64,000 nucleotides of DNA from JANQPD01 sp963715655 (GTDB taxonomy: Bacteria; Bacteroidota; Bacteroidia; Flavobacteriales; Schleiferiaceae), in NCBI GenBank assembly GCA_963715655.1, contig OY970262.1, positions 3,534,001-3,598,000 on the forward strand. The letters run 5' to 3'. The position numbers were made by a program, and so were the translations under genes. Below, in pieces: positions 17,774 to 27,017 of the stretch (position 1 is its first letter; every line of letters starts with the position of its first letter). The notes beneath the pieces are model-generated. The model was not told the DNA's origin, did not search any database, and was given only the letters and a program-made list of their open reading frames with translations.

Positions 17774-18205
17774 CTAAAACGCATAACTCAAACCCAATTT
17801 ACTTCTTATGGCTAAGCCCTCGCCTATTTTTTCATATAAAATGGGCGAAAGTTCAAATACAAAACCTAGTTTAGAAATTGCTTTTATGGGTAGCCAACGG
17901 ATGCCAACCGGAAAATAATACCCCGCCAAATTAGTGGTTTCTGCAAAGGGATTGAAGCGAAAACCTGCCCCCAAATAAAAATTGTATTGTGCTCCTCTTT
18001 TTAAATTTACGGCTCCGCCCAATTCCATGTTTAAGTTGCTAATAAAGCTATTGGTTTCCATTCTAAAATCAGCAAAAAGCAAATATTCTTGCGGACTAGT
18101 AAGTTGTACTTCGCCATAATTAAACGGGAAGTAACCTAGCGTAACTTGGCTCCTTCCCGCTAAGGAAAAAACGCAAAACAGACATAGTAAAAATACTCTT
18201 TTCAT
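17774..18205 (-). CDS. Putative secreted outer-membrane-barrel-like protein
   Basis: 143 residues from the ATG at 18205, which opens a good signal peptide (MKRVFLLCLFCVFSLAGRSQ). The mature part alternates polar and aromatic residues (LLFADFRMETNS, YNFYLGAGFRFNPF, AGYYFPVGIRWLP) and ends in LGLSYAF, a terminal aromatic typical of outer-membrane beta-barrels. It starts within the last four bases of the xylanase gene, so the two are translationally coupled. The earlier in-frame start at 18226 lies inside the xylanase and adds nothing like a signal. The specific function is unknown. Confidence 0.6.
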   Translation of the reverse strand: MKRVFLLCLFCVFSLAGRSQVTLGYFPFNYGEVQLTSPQEYLLFADFRMETNSFISNLNMELGGAVNLKRGAQYNFYLGAGFRFNPFAETTNLAGYYFPVGIRWLPIKAISKLGFVFELSPILYEKIGEGLAIRSKLGLSYAF

Positions 18206-19233
18206 AAGCCAGATAAAAAGGCACAAAAGGCCGGTTTTGATTCGTAATTCTCGTTAAACAAAAGCGGTGCATCGGCTCGGTTAAAAAAACTGGGTATCCA
18301 AGAATCAGCATCACCCACGCCCCAAAAGGTAATCCCAAATTGATATTGCTCGGGTATTTGCTTATACACTTCCACAATTTCTGCATATTTATTGGCTTGT
18401 GCCTGATAATCTGCATCTGTAAAACTGCTTTTATTCCCTAAAACATTTAGGCTAACATCTACTTCTGAAAAGTGAATTTTAAAACCCGCCCGCCACACTT
18501 TTTCTACAGCTCTTGCCAGTTCTATTTTGGTAGGAAAACTTGGCGTGATGTGCAATTGCATACCTATGCCGATGTTAGAAATACCACGTTGGCGCATTTC
18601 TGCACACAGTTTTATAGCGGCATCTAGCTTACGCGGATTTAAAGCTAAATTATAGTCGTTGTAAAAGAGTACCGTTTCTTTATCACCAGCCTTTGCAGAT
18701 TGTGCTGCTTTAAAAGCCAAATAAACATAGTCGTTTCCCAGCTTTTCACGCCAAAGCGAAACGCGCAACTCCCCTTGTTCATTTAAAGCCTCATTTACCA
18801 CATCCCAACTTTTAATATTACTAGCAAAATGAGTCATTACTATGTTTATATGATTGGTTAACAAGTCTTTATAATTACCGCTGTAAGTGTTAAACCAAGC
18901 TGGTAATTGCTGATGCCAAACCAAGGTGTGTCCGTGTACGCGTGCGTTTTGTTGTTTGGCTAGTGCCACTAAAGAATCTGCTTCTAAAAAGTTGTACGGT
19001 CCATTTTCAATGGTTCTAATGGTGGTAAATTTCAGTGCGTTTTCTGGCGTAAGGCTATTAAAATGCCTTTTAAAAGTTTCAGCTAAAGCTGGATTGGTTT
19101 GGTAATCTACAAAGTTAAAGGCGGTACCAATAGGTAAATTGGCTTTTGTGTAAAGAGCGGTTTCTGTACAACTGGTAGAAGTTGTTTTGCTGCAAGCAGC
19201 ACAAAAAAGAAGTAGCGGTAAGAGCTTTCGCAT
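18202..19233 (-). CDS. GH10 endo-1,4-beta-xylanase, lipoprotein
   Basis: A 343-residue glycoside hydrolase family 10 enzyme, predicted to cut internal beta-1,4 links of xylan at the cell surface or in the periplasm. The signal ends in CAAC, so lipid anchoring is likely. The acid/base Glu148 lies in WDVVNEAL and the nucleophile Glu257 in HFSEVDVS. The substrate-binding RVHGHTLVWHQQLP and GITFWGVGDADSW motifs are also present. It is a minimal GH10 domain without a carbohydrate-binding module. No SusC/SusD pair is nearby, so this is not a full polysaccharide utilization locus. A TAnnTTTG box ends four bases before the ATG. Confidence 0.95.
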   Translation of the reverse strand: MRKLLPLLLFCAACSKTTSTSCTETALYTKANLPIGTAFNFVDYQTNPALAETFKRHFNSLTPENALKFTTIRTIENGPYNFLEADSLVALAKQQNARVHGHTLVWHQQLPAWFNTYSGNYKDLLTNHINIVMTHFASNIKSWDVVNEALNEQGELRVSLWREKLGNDYVYLAFKAAQSAKAGDKETVLFYNDYNLALNPRKLDAAIKLCAEMRQRGISNIGIGMQLHITPSFPTKIELARAVEKVWRAGFKIHFSEVDVSLNVLGNKSSFTDADYQAQANKYAEIVEVYKQIPEQYQFGITFWGVGDADSWIPSFFNRADAPLLFNENYESKPAFCAFLSGL

Positions 19234-19237
19234 GTTT

Positions 19238-19245
19238 CAAAACTA
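19238..19245 (-). promoter_or_regulatory. Candidate -7 box of the xylanase gene (possible leaderless start)
   Basis: TAGTTTTG on the minus strand matches TAnnTTTG and ends four bases before the xylanase ATG. Transcription from it would begin at or next to the start codon. The lysR gene at 44928 shows the same spacing. Confidence 0.4.
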
Positions 19246-19321
19246 TGTAAATTTTTGAGGCTTATACGCTTTACCAAAACTCTTTTAACCCTTTAACCAA
19301 GCGCTACAAATCCTAATTTCC

Positions 19322-20692
19322 CTACATCTCCTCCAATTCCCCTAAAATAGTAGGTAGCAATTCACTAACGGTAGGATGAATGTGCACCGCATTTTGCATC
19401 ACGGTATATTCAGCATCGGCATACATTAAATCTAAAACGGTATGAATATATTCATCTGCTCCGGTGCCCAAAAAAGTAGCGCCTAAAAACTTGTTTGTTG
19501 ATTTATCAACTATCATTTTAAGAAAGCCTTTGGTCTCACCCATTTCTTTGGCACGTGCAATTCGGCTCATGGGTCTTTTGGTCTTTAAGGCCGCTATTCC
19601 CTTTTCTTTTACCTCTTTTTCTGATAAGCCCACTTGCGCAAAAGGCGGATCAATAAACGCTGCATAACAGGTAATTCTATCGTTTAGGGTTTTATTACCA
19701 CCATCAAAAAGATGATTTGCTACTATTTCAAAATCATTATACGTGGTATGTGTAAAAGCACCTTCTCCATTGCAATCGCCCATGGCATAAATATGTGGCA
19801 CCGTAGTTTGTAAATGATTATTTACCTCAATAAAACCTTTGTCATTCGTTTTTACACCGGCTTTTTCCAAACCTAAATCATCAGTGTTGGGCACTCGGCC
19901 AACGGCTACTAACACATGACTTCCGGTTACTTCCTTTTCGGGATTATCGCAATCTAAACCTACCGTTATGCTGCCGTCTTTATTTTGCCTGCCATTAATA
20001 CATTTTGCGCCTAACCGCAGTTTAATGCCTTCACTTTTCAAAATTTCTGAAATCTCTTCTGCCACATCATCATCGGCTTTTGATAGTAATTTATCCTTCA
20101 TTTCTACAATAGTTACCTCGCTGCCAAAGCGCCTAAACATTTGCGAAAATTCTAAGCCAATATAGCCACCCCCAATAATTACTAAGTGTTTTGGCACTTC
20201 CGTGAGTTCTAAAATACTGCTATTGGTTAGGTAGTTTACATTTTCAAAATTATCTAACAAACGTGCACGTCCACCGGTGTTTATAAAAATCTGATCCGCT
20301 TTAAGCTGCTGGCCATCTACCTCCACGGTGTGCCCATCAATAAACCTTCCGTGCCTTGTAAATACAGTTATTTTATCCGCTTCGCGCAAAGAAGCTTCTA
20401 CGCCTTCGGTAGATTCTTTTACCAATTTATCTTTACGTGCCTTAATTTTCTTTAAATCTATTTGCACCTCTCCCAAAAAGGAAATGCCATGGTCGGCACT
20501 ATTTTTTGCAATAAATGCTCTACGTGCGCTCGCTACATAAGCTTTGGTGGGCGTACAACCATCGTTTACACAGGTTCCGCCAAACTTGTCTTTTTCAATA
20601 ATAGCAACGGTTTTTCCTTCGTTTTTTAATCGGTGTGCTAAAGCTGGCCCAGCCTGTCCGGTGCCTATAATTATCGCATCAAATGTGTGCAT
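19322..20692 (-). CDS. FAD-dependent pyridine nucleotide-disulfide oxidoreductase (mercuric reductase/lipoamide dehydrogenase-like)
   Basis: 456 residues from ATG 20692. It has the FAD-binding GTGQAG (residues 10-15), the redox-active disulfide GGTCVNDGCTPTK (Cys41, Cys46), the NAD(P) Rossmann motif IIGGGYIGLEF, the second FAD motif HIYAMGDCNG, and the C-terminal HIHPTVSELLP with the catalytic His. It transfers electrons between NAD(P)H and a disulfide or similar acceptor. No pyruvate or oxoglutarate dehydrogenase subunit is adjacent, and the N-terminal heavy-metal domain of true MerA is absent, so the substrate is uncertain. An upstream start at 20803 would add 37 residues encoded by the adjacent repeat block and is rejected. 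Confidence 0.88.
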   Translation of the reverse strand: MHTFDAIIIGTGQAGPALAHRLKNEGKTVAIIEKDKFGGTCVNDGCTPTKAYVASARRAFIAKNSADHGISFLGEVQIDLKKIKARKDKLVKESTEGVEASLREADKITVFTRHGRFIDGHTVEVDGQQLKADQIFINTGGRARLLDNFENVNYLTNSSILELTEVPKHLVIIGGGYIGLEFSQMFRRFGSEVTIVEMKDKLLSKADDDVAEEISEILKSEGIKLRLGAKCINGRQNKDGSITVGLDCDNPEKEVTGSHVLVAVGRVPNTDDLGLEKAGVKTNDKGFIEVNNHLQTTVPHIYAMGDCNGEGAFTHTTYNDFEIVANHLFDGGNKTLNDRITCYAAFIDPPFAQVGLSEKEVKEKGIAALKTKRPMSRIARAKEMGETKGFLKMIVDKSTNKFLGATFLGTGADEYIHTVLDLMYADAEYTVMQNAVHIHPTVSELLPTILGELEEM

Positions 20693-20749
20693 GAGTTTTT
20701 TTTGTTTTTGAGATAAGGAAATAGGCGGGAGGTTTGTTTTAGGAAGAGG

Positions 20750-21641
20750 ATTTAGCGGCATTTCTCGCAAAGCCGCAAAGTTAGAAGCGCAAAGCAGCGG
20801 CAATAGAACGCAGATTTTACGGATGAAGCTGATAAATAAGGATTTTCCTCTGTGTTATTCTGCACCTCTGCGGTGGGGAAATATTTAGCGGCATTTCTCG
20901 CAAAGACCCAAAGCTAGAAGCGCAAAGCAGCGGCAATAGAACGCGGATTTTACGGATAAACACGGATTTTTCTCTGTGGTGAAAACCCAACCAGTGCCAC
21001 GAATTGCTAACTTCCCTTATTACCGTTAATTGCCAACCGCCAACTTGCGTTTTTGCCTTTCTCTGCGTTACTCTGCGTGCTCTGCACCTCTGCGGTGAAG
21101 AAATATTTAGCGCCATTTCTCGCAAAGACCCAAAGCTAGAAGCGCAAAGCAGCGGCAATAGAACGCGGATTTTACGGATGAAACGGATAAACACGGATTT
21201 TTCTCTGTGGTGAAAACCCAACCAGTGCCACGAATTGCTAACTTCCCTTATTACCGTTAATTGCCAACCGCCAACTTGCGTTTTTGCCTTTCTCTGCGTT
21301 ACTCTGCGTGCTCTGCACCTCTGCGGTGGAGAAATATTTAGCGGCATTTCTCGCAAAGACGCAAAGCTAGAAGTGCAAAGCAGCGGCAATAGAACACGGA
21401 TTTTACGGATGAAACGGATAAACACGGATTTTTCTCTATGTTACTCTGAACCTCTGCGGTGGGGAAATATTTAGCGCCATTTCTCGCAAAGACGCAAAGT
21501 TAGAAGCGCAAAGCAGCGGCAATAGAACACGGATTTTCCTCTGTGGTGAAAACCCAACCAGTGCCACGAATTGCCAACCGCCAATTTGCGTTTTTGCCTT
21601 TCTCTGCGTTACTCTGTGTGCTCTGCACCTCTGCGGTGAAG
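20750..21641. repeat. Block of five near-identical direct repeats (noncoding)
   Basis: Five units, each opening with ATTTAGCG(G/C)CATTTCTCGC, begin at 20750, 20883, 21105, 21336 and 21469. Units 1 and 4 are 133 bp; units 2, 3 and 5 (222, 231 and 173 bp) carry an extra internal section with GAAAACCCAACCAGTGCC and CTCTGCGTTACTCTGCGTG. Every unit ends in CTCTGCGGTG. The motif words CGCAAAGACGCAAAG and CTCTGCGGTG resemble dispersed intergenic repeats found in many Bacteroidota. Open frames through it (20817-21425 minus, two of about 70-80 codons plus) are products of the repeat period. The gap 20693-21688 holds nothing else I can identify. Confidence 0.85.
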
Positions 21642-21688
21642 CAAACTCAACGTGTAGCTTTCTTCGGACTTAAAGCTTACGAACTTTT

Positions 21689-22450
21689 TTAAAAACTCCG
21701 CACCACCACCATGCCTAAATCAGCCTTAGGCAACCAACCAATTTTACCATCCGGCAAACGGACTTTCTCCCACTTTTCAAAGGCTTCTATCACCGTTACT
21801 TTAGTGCCTTCGTGTAAAATAAATACATCTTCAGCTTGTTTACTTGGGCCACTTTTAGCGTAACTACTCGCTTTCATAACAATGGCGGCTTTGTTTTTCT
21901 GTAAATAACTTTTGTGCTGAAACGCCATACTCAACGTAAAACCAAACAACACAAAACCAATGATTGCCATAGTAAAACCAAGCTTTTTGCTATCACTAAA
22001 AAAGTATAAGGCAGTAAAAATTAAGCTTACTAATAAAAACACAAAAGCGGTGTAACTCCAATTACTAGGACTAAAGCTTTTGAAAATACTTTGGTACGCT
22101 GAACGGATAAGCGGCTGTGGCATCACTTCAAAACGATCAACAGTGCTGAGTCCTGCAATTTCAAGATTTTGCAACGCATCTTCATCGTCCGGGTCTAAAA
22201 GTAAAGCACGCTCATAATTTAAAATACTTTTGGCTACTTCGCCATTTTTGTAGTATGCATTTCCTAAATTATAATACAACGCTTCACTTTCAAAACCTTG
22301 TTTTAAAATTCCTTGATACATAGAAATCGCCTTAGCAAAATTTCCTTTTTTATACGCAGTATTAGCAGCTGTTAAGCTATCATTTTCAGCTTGCGCCAAC
22401 GTGCTAACCGAAAGAAAAATACTGAACGTAACGATTAAAAACTGTTTCAT
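21689..22450 (-). CDS. batE: BatE: TPR and SH3-domain membrane protein
   Basis: 253 residues, the last gene of the Bat operon. A signal peptide (residues 1-19) is followed by TPR repeats (about 25-105, AAYKKGNFAKAISMYQGIL, then ALYYNLGNAYYKNGEVAKSI), two membrane helices (about 130-175) and a C-terminal bacterial SH3 domain (EGTKVTVIEAFEKWEKVRL, then GKIGWLPKADL). This is the usual BatE layout. The Bat proteins were first described in Bacteroides fragilis as affecting aerotolerance; their biochemical role remains unsettled, and a cell-envelope complex of VWA and TPR proteins is likely. The start overlaps the batD stop. Confidence 0.88.
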   Translation of the reverse strand: MKQFLIVTFSIFLSVSTLAQAENDSLTAANTAYKKGNFAKAISMYQGILKQGFESEALYYNLGNAYYKNGEVAKSILNYERALLLDPDDEDALQNLEIAGLSTVDRFEVMPQPLIRSAYQSIFKSFSPSNWSYTAFVFLLVSLIFTALYFFSDSKKLGFTMAIIGFVLFGFTLSMAFQHKSYLQKNKAAIVMKASSYAKSGPSKQAEDVFILHEGTKVTVIEAFEKWEKVRLPDGKIGWLPKADLGMVVVRSF

Positions 22451-24213
22451 AGCTGGGCATCAATTTTAGTAATTAACACTGCGGCTTCCTCGTAATCTTC
22501 TTTTGGTTTCAAAGAGGCAGCAGCACTGTAGCGCGCCATTTCTGCCTGACTAAGCATCGCCAGCACTCTATCTACGCTTGCCTCGTCAGCGCCTTTTTGC
22601 TTTAGATTTTCGCCAATAAACTCTTTACTTAATTTGCTTGGCGCGATGCTCAACTTATCTCCAAAATATCCCCACAATGCGTTGGCTAATGCTTCATAAA
22701 AACCATCCGTATTGTTGGCATCTAATGCTTTTTTGGCTAAAACCAAACGCTTGCGTGCTTTTTTACTGGCTTTGGTTTGGCGCTGCAACGTATAATCTAC
22801 CGTGCGGTTACTTACATAAATGCCTACTATTATAAGCAACAGCAACAAGCTTATTCCTACAACTAATGCTCCATAAAATAAACCTGAACCAAAAAACGGT
22901 TTGCTTTTTTTACTGAGTTCCAAATCTGCTTTAAGCGTTAAAATATCTCTACCTAAAAAGGTAACACCTTCTTTTTCTGCTGTTGGTGAAACGCCCGTAG
23001 CATTAGGATTGGCGGCTGCTCCTTCCACCGTTATTTCAAAAGGCTGACTTTTTATGGTTTCATAACGCCCTCTATCTACATTAAAAAATGAAAACTCCAT
23101 GGCCGGAATTTTATACTTTCCGCCATAACGAGGTACCAACAAATATTCATTGCTCTTGCTACCGCGCATTCCATTAATACTTACCGAAATATTCTCCTTG
23201 TATTTTGGGTCATACGCTTCAAAAGCGGCTGGAAATTCCGGTGATGGAAGTGTTATCAATTTAACATTCCCGCTGCCTTTTGCTTCTACCTTAAAGGTGA
23301 TAGATTCATCTGCCTTAAGCTTAGTTTTACTGCAGGTTACCGAAAAGGAATAATCACCTACGGCACCACTAAAATTGCTTGGTTTACCGTTTTCCGGAAG
23401 TGGTTTTACCGTAATAGCGGGATACGATTGTATGGATACTTGATTGACTTGCTGCCTTCTTCTAAATCCGAAAATATCACGTCCACTTGTTTCTACTACA
23501 GTAGGAATTATCATTTCTACCTCTCCCGGTTTTAAAACCCCTGTTTTTTGCGGAATAAGCATCAATTGGCGCACAATGCCGGTGCTAAAATTTTCATTTT
23601 GATAGCGTTCTGCTTGAGTTGTAATTCTACCTAAATCAATGTCTTCTTTATAAAAACCACTCATGGGCGGTTCCTTGCGCACCTGCGGAGAACTCACGTT
23701 TAGCTTGGTGTATAACTTGTAACTAGCAATTAAGGGCTCGCCTCTATATACCGTGCTTTTATTGGTAATAATTCTAAAAAATGCGCCTTCCGCAGCAATT
23801 GCCTCCGGATTATTTGGGTCAGCCGGTTGGGCAGCCTGCGCTACCACTTCAATTTTCATTGGTTCCGTGCGGTAAGTGTCTCCCGCAGCGTCAATACTTG
23901 CCACGCCTATGGTAAAAGTTCCCTGATTTCTTGGGCGCAACTGATAATTGTACGCTAAAGAAAAAGTACGTCCGCTTACGTTGCTATAACTAGAATACTG
24001 GCTAGGATTTGGCCCGCTTAACACCACAAAATCGCTCAAATCAGGCGCTCTAAAATTGCGACCATTTTCATTGATTTTAAACTCAATGGTAAAGTTTTCA
24101 TTTTGACCAACCACATATTTATTGGCCTTAGCCGTAAACTGAATTTGTGCCTGAGCAACAAAGCTAAAGCACAAAAAAACGCATAAATTTCGCAGGGATT
24201 TTAAACTATACAT
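22447..24213 (-). CDS. batD: BatD: large Bat operon envelope protein
   Basis: 588 residues from ATG 24213. The signal peptide ends near QAQ (residue 23) and the long extracytoplasmic beta-rich region contains the BatD-typical opening VVGQNENFTIEFKIN. One membrane helix lies at about 447-467 and a cytoplasmic helical tail follows (about 470-588, KKALDANNTDGFYEALANAL, then GYFGDKLSI). The start codon overlaps the batC stop in TGATG, giving translational coupling; upstream TTG and GTG codons are weaker choices. It is thought to act in the inner membrane with BatA and BatB. Confidence 0.9.
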   Translation of the reverse strand: MYSLKSLRNLCVFLCFSFVAQAQIQFTAKANKYVVGQNENFTIEFKINENGRNFRAPDLSDFVVLSGPNPSQYSSYSNVSGRTFSLAYNYQLRPRNQGTFTIGVASIDAAGDTYRTEPMKIEVVAQAAQPADPNNPEAIAAEGAFFRIITNKSTVYRGEPLIASYKLYTKLNVSSPQVRKEPPMSGFYKEDIDLGRITTQAERYQNENFSTGIVRQLMLIPQKTGVLKPGEVEMIIPTVVETSGRDIFGFRRRQQVNQVSIQSYPAITVKPLPENGKPSNFSGAVGDYSFSVTCSKTKLKADESITFKVEAKGSGNVKLITLPSPEFPAAFEAYDPKYKENISVSINGMRGSKSNEYLLVPRYGGKYKIPAMEFSFFNVDRGRYETIKSQPFEITVEGAAANPNATGVSPTAEKEGVTFLGRDILTLKADLELSKKSKPFFGSGLFYGALVVGISLLLLLIIVGIYVSNRTVDYTLQRQTKASKKARKRLVLAKKALDANNTDGFYEALANALWGYFGDKLSIAPSKLSKEFIGENLKQKGADEASVDRVLAMLSQAEMARYSAAASLKPKEDYEEAAVLITKIDAQL

Positions 24214-24980
24214 CACCAATCTTTCTCAGTTTTTACGGGAGTACCCTTCATTTTTTCCTTGGTCAATTTTTTCTGAAGCTCTTGTTCTTTCCGATTAATG
24301 GCTTGTAATAACCTTTCCGCTTCTTCTTTACTCATCTCCGCTTTAGCTCCTTGTCCTTGTTTTGGATCTCCTTCTTTTTGTTCATCCGGTTTATCGCCTT
24401 GCTGATCTTTTTTATCCTCATTCTTCTTCTCGTCCTTGTCTCCTTCTCCGTCCTTCTTATCCTTACTATCGCCTTCTTGCTTCTCCTCGTTTTCTTGCTC
24501 TTCCTTATCCTTGTTCTGGTCTTTTTTATCCTTATCCTGATTTTCTTGCTGCTGCTGTTGCTGTATTTGCCTAAGCGCTTTTACCAAATTGGTACGCGTT
24601 TCATCATCTTTTGGGTTCAATTTTAAAGATTCCTTGTACTGCTGCACCGCCTTTTCATATTCTTTTTTACCCAAACTTACGTTACCTAAGTTATGATGCG
24701 TCTTTGCTTTAAGCTTATCATTTTTAGTCATAGCCAAAGCCTTATCAAAAGCCTCTTTTGCTTCATCTACTCGGCCTTGCTTATAAAGTGCATTGCCTAA
24801 ATTATACATTGCTTCTGCACCTTTTTCATCCTCCTTTATAGCCATTCTGTAAGCTATTTCGGCTTCGGCATACTGCCCATCTTTGTACAATAAATTTCCT
24901 GCTCGGGTGCTATTATTGTAATCTTGCCCCAGCAAAATTTGGGTGCAAATCGCCATAAAAATCAACAGGCTACTTTTCAT
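24213..24980 (-). CDS. batC: BatC: TPR protein with charged low-complexity tail
   Basis: 255 residues from ATG 24980, which opens the signal peptide MKSSLLIFMAICTQILLGQ. Three to four TPR repeats cover about residues 22-145 (AGNLLYKDGQYAEAEIAYRM, EAMYNLGNALYKQGRVDEAK, HHNLGNVSLGKKEYEKAVQQ). A Lys/Asp/Glu/Gln-rich stretch (about 150-215) and a final helix (MSKEEAERLLQAINRKEQEL) follow. The low-complexity tail is common in BatC proteins. It overlaps batB by 11 bases upstream and batD by one base downstream. It is probably a periplasmic scaffold for the BatA/BatB complex. Confidence 0.88.
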   Translation of the reverse strand: MKSSLLIFMAICTQILLGQDYNNSTRAGNLLYKDGQYAEAEIAYRMAIKEDEKGAEAMYNLGNALYKQGRVDEAKEAFDKALAMTKNDKLKAKTHHNLGNVSLGKKEYEKAVQQYKESLKLNPKDDETRTNLVKALRQIQQQQQQENQDKDKKDQNKDKEEQENEEKQEGDSKDKKDGEGDKDEKKNEDKKDQQGDKPDEQKEGDPKQGQGAKAEMSKEEAERLLQAINRKEQELQKKLTKEKMKGTPVKTEKDW

Positions 24981-26016
24981 CTTCTTTTGTTTTAAATAAG
25001 CCCAATTTTTTAAACCACTGCGTTTTACGCTCCAACACAAATACATCTATAAGCAAAAATAACAGCGCTATGGCTAAAAACCATTGAAACTGATCTTCGT
25101 AATCGGCAAAAACCTGACTTTCAAATTCTTGCTTTTCCATGCTTTGTATTTCGTTTATCAAACCTTCTACCGTGCCACTAACGCTACTGCCCAACACATA
25201 TTTTCCATTGGTGCTTTGCGCGATGTCTATCAACACGTCTTTTTCAAGTTTACTAATTACCACCTCATTATTTTGGTCGCGCTTAAAACCAACATTTTGT
25301 CCGTTTCTAACATCGGGAATAGGCGCTCCTTTTTCCGTGCCAACACCAATGGTAATAATCTTAATTCCTTTAGCTGCCGCCTCTTTTGCCAATGGCTCAT
25401 AGCCTGCTTCATGGTCTTCACCATCGGTTAAAATTACCAACAAACGATTTTTTTGTTGGTCATCGTCAAAAAAGTCAATAGCCATATCTATAGCATCGGC
25501 AATAGCTGTACCCTGCGATGGAATTATATCCGTATTAACGGTGCGTAAAAACAAACGAGCCGCGCCATAGTCAGTGGTAATAGGCAATTGCGGATACGCT
25601 TGGCCCGCATAAATAATCATGCCTACCCTATCGCCCACCAAATTATCTAAGCTGCGGCTTATAATTAACTTAGCTTTTTCCAAACGATTAGGGCGCACAT
25701 CTTCGGTAAGCATACTCTTGCTCACATCTAAGGCAAACACCAAATCAATGCCTTCTCTTTTTATATTTTCTAAACGGCTACCTACCCTAGGGTTTACTAA
25801 ACCAATGCTTATAAACAGCAAAGCCAAACACCAAAGCAAGAGTTTCAAGCCCCGTTTGGTACGGCTACGTTCCGGAGCCATTTTTTTAAGCAAAGCAAGG
25901 TCGCCAAAGTTTTTACGTACCTTTTTTTGCCACAGTTTATGCGCTAAAAAAAGTAGTATTAATACCGGAATTAAAACCAGTAAATAGAAGTAGTATGGAT
26001 GATCAATTTCGTACAT
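24970..26016 (-). CDS. batB: BatB: VWA-domain membrane protein
   Basis: 348 residues from ATG 26016. N-terminal membrane helices lie at about 9-25 and 57-73, with a von Willebrand A domain at about 88-300 and a C-terminal helix near 315-333. The metal-ion-dependent adhesion site is complete: DVSKS (97-101), a Thr in ITTDYG and TDGED (197-201). The domain therefore should bind a divalent ion and partner proteins. The start overlaps the batA stop by one base. The upstream start at 26082 lies inside batA and is rejected. Confidence 0.92.
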   Translation of the reverse strand: MYEIDHPYYFYLLVLIPVLILLFLAHKLWQKKVRKNFGDLALLKKMAPERSRTKRGLKLLLWCLALLFISIGLVNPRVGSRLENIKREGIDLVFALDVSKSMLTEDVRPNRLEKAKLIISRSLDNLVGDRVGMIIYAGQAYPQLPITTDYGAARLFLRTVNTDIIPSQGTAIADAIDMAIDFFDDDQQKNRLLVILTDGEDHEAGYEPLAKEAAAKGIKIITIGVGTEKGAPIPDVRNGQNVGFKRDQNNEVVISKLEKDVLIDIAQSTNGKYVLGSSVSGTVEGLINEIQSMEKQEFESQVFADYEDQFQWFLAIALLFLLIDVFVLERKTQWFKKLGLFKTKEDEK

Positions 26017-27017
26017 CAGATAAAACTCCTTAAAAGGGTGAAACGTAAAACAAGCTCTAACACAAATAAGCCCAATGCCCACAGCGCAAAGGCTACAAAC
26101 TTTTCGTCATACGTATAAAACTTTAATTCTTGCAATTTGGTGGTTTCCAATTTTCCAATTTCTTCGTAAATCAATTGCAGTTTTTCATTATCGGTGGCCC
26201 GGAAATATTTACCGTTGGTAATTTGTGCAATTTCAGTAAGTAGTTTTTCGTCAATATTTACTTCGATGCGGTCAAATACTAGCTTTCCTCTAAAATCATA
26301 TCCTACCGGACTCATAGCCGTGCCTTTTGTGCCTACGCCAATGGTGTAGCAGCGTATCCCAAATTGTGAAGCCAAATTTGCAGCCGTTATCGGATCAATT
26401 TCGCCACGGTTGTTTTCACCATCGGTAAGCAAAATAATTACCTTGCTTTTGGCTTCACTGTCCTTCAATCTGTTTACGCAAGTACCTAGCCCTAAGCCAA
26501 TAGCGGTACCATCTTCAATTAAGCCGTTGCTTACATCTTTAATAGAATTCAGCAAAATACGATGGTCGCTGGTTAAAGGTGTTTGTGTGTAACTTTCACC
26601 GGCATAAATGACCAAACCAATACGATCATTCACCTGCTTTTGCACAAAATCTGCCGCCACATTTTTGGTAGCTTCCATCCTGTTTGGGCGTAAATCGCGC
26701 GAAAGCATACTGGTGCTCACGTCTATGGCCATCATAATATCAATACCTTCGGTGCCCTTGGTGCGGGTAGATTCTTCGCTGGTGCGCGGACGGGCCAAGG
26801 CGACTATTAACAAACCCAAAGCTAAAATTCTTAACACATCTGGTAACACACGTAAGCGCGCCAACCAATTGCTGCTGCTTCCGGCTAGTCTTTCGGCTCC
26901 GGCATAAAACAATTCTGGGCGATTTTGACCGCGCTTATACCATAGCCAAAAGCCAATAAGGGGCAATAGTAAAAGTGCCCAAAACCATTCAGGATTTTGA
27001 AACTGATACTGCATCAT
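26016..27017 (-). CDS. batA: BatA: VWA-domain membrane protein
   Basis: 333 residues. Two N-terminal membrane helices (about 10-27 and 60-76), a VWA domain with an intact metal site (DVSTS at 99-103, TPLTSD, TDGEN at 198-202) and a C-terminal helix (about 305-325) are seen. BatA and BatB are paralogues that lie side by side and probably form a complex in the inner membrane. The start ATG overlaps the TGA of the preceding gene; two ATGs in a row at 27017 and 27014 are possible starts. Confidence 0.93.
   Translation of the reverse strand: MMQYQFQNPEWFWALLLLPLIGFWLWYKRGQNRPELFYAGAERLAGSSSNWLARLRVLPDVLRILALGLLIVALARPRTSEESTRTKGTEGIDIMMAIDVSTSMLSRDLRPNRMEATKNVAADFVQKQVNDRIGLVIYAGESYTQTPLTSDHRILLNSIKDVSNGLIEDGTAIGLGLGTCVNRLKDSEAKSKVIILLTDGENNRGEIDPITAANLASQFGIRCYTIGVGTKGTAMSPVGYDFRGKLVFDRIEVNIDEKLLTEIAQITNGKYFRATDNEKLQLIYEEIGKLETTKLQELKFYTYDEKFVAFALWALGLFVLELVLRFTLLRSFI

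Noticed and set aside
19322..20803. Longer start for the disulfide oxidoreductase
   Set aside because: The 37 added residues come from repeat DNA; the FAD motif starts right after the ATG at 20692.
20817..21425. Open frame of 202 codons on the minus strand, and two of 69 and 79 codons on the plus strand
   Set aside because: They consist of the 20,750-21,641 repeat units read in frame; the amino acid sequence repeats with the unit length and shows no domain.
20750..21641. CRISPR-like array
   Set aside because: Units are 133-231 bp, not short repeats with unique spacers, and no cas genes are near.
24351..24626. Plus-strand frames opposite batC
   Set aside because: Hydrophobic translation is the complement of the Lys/Glu-rich codons of batC.
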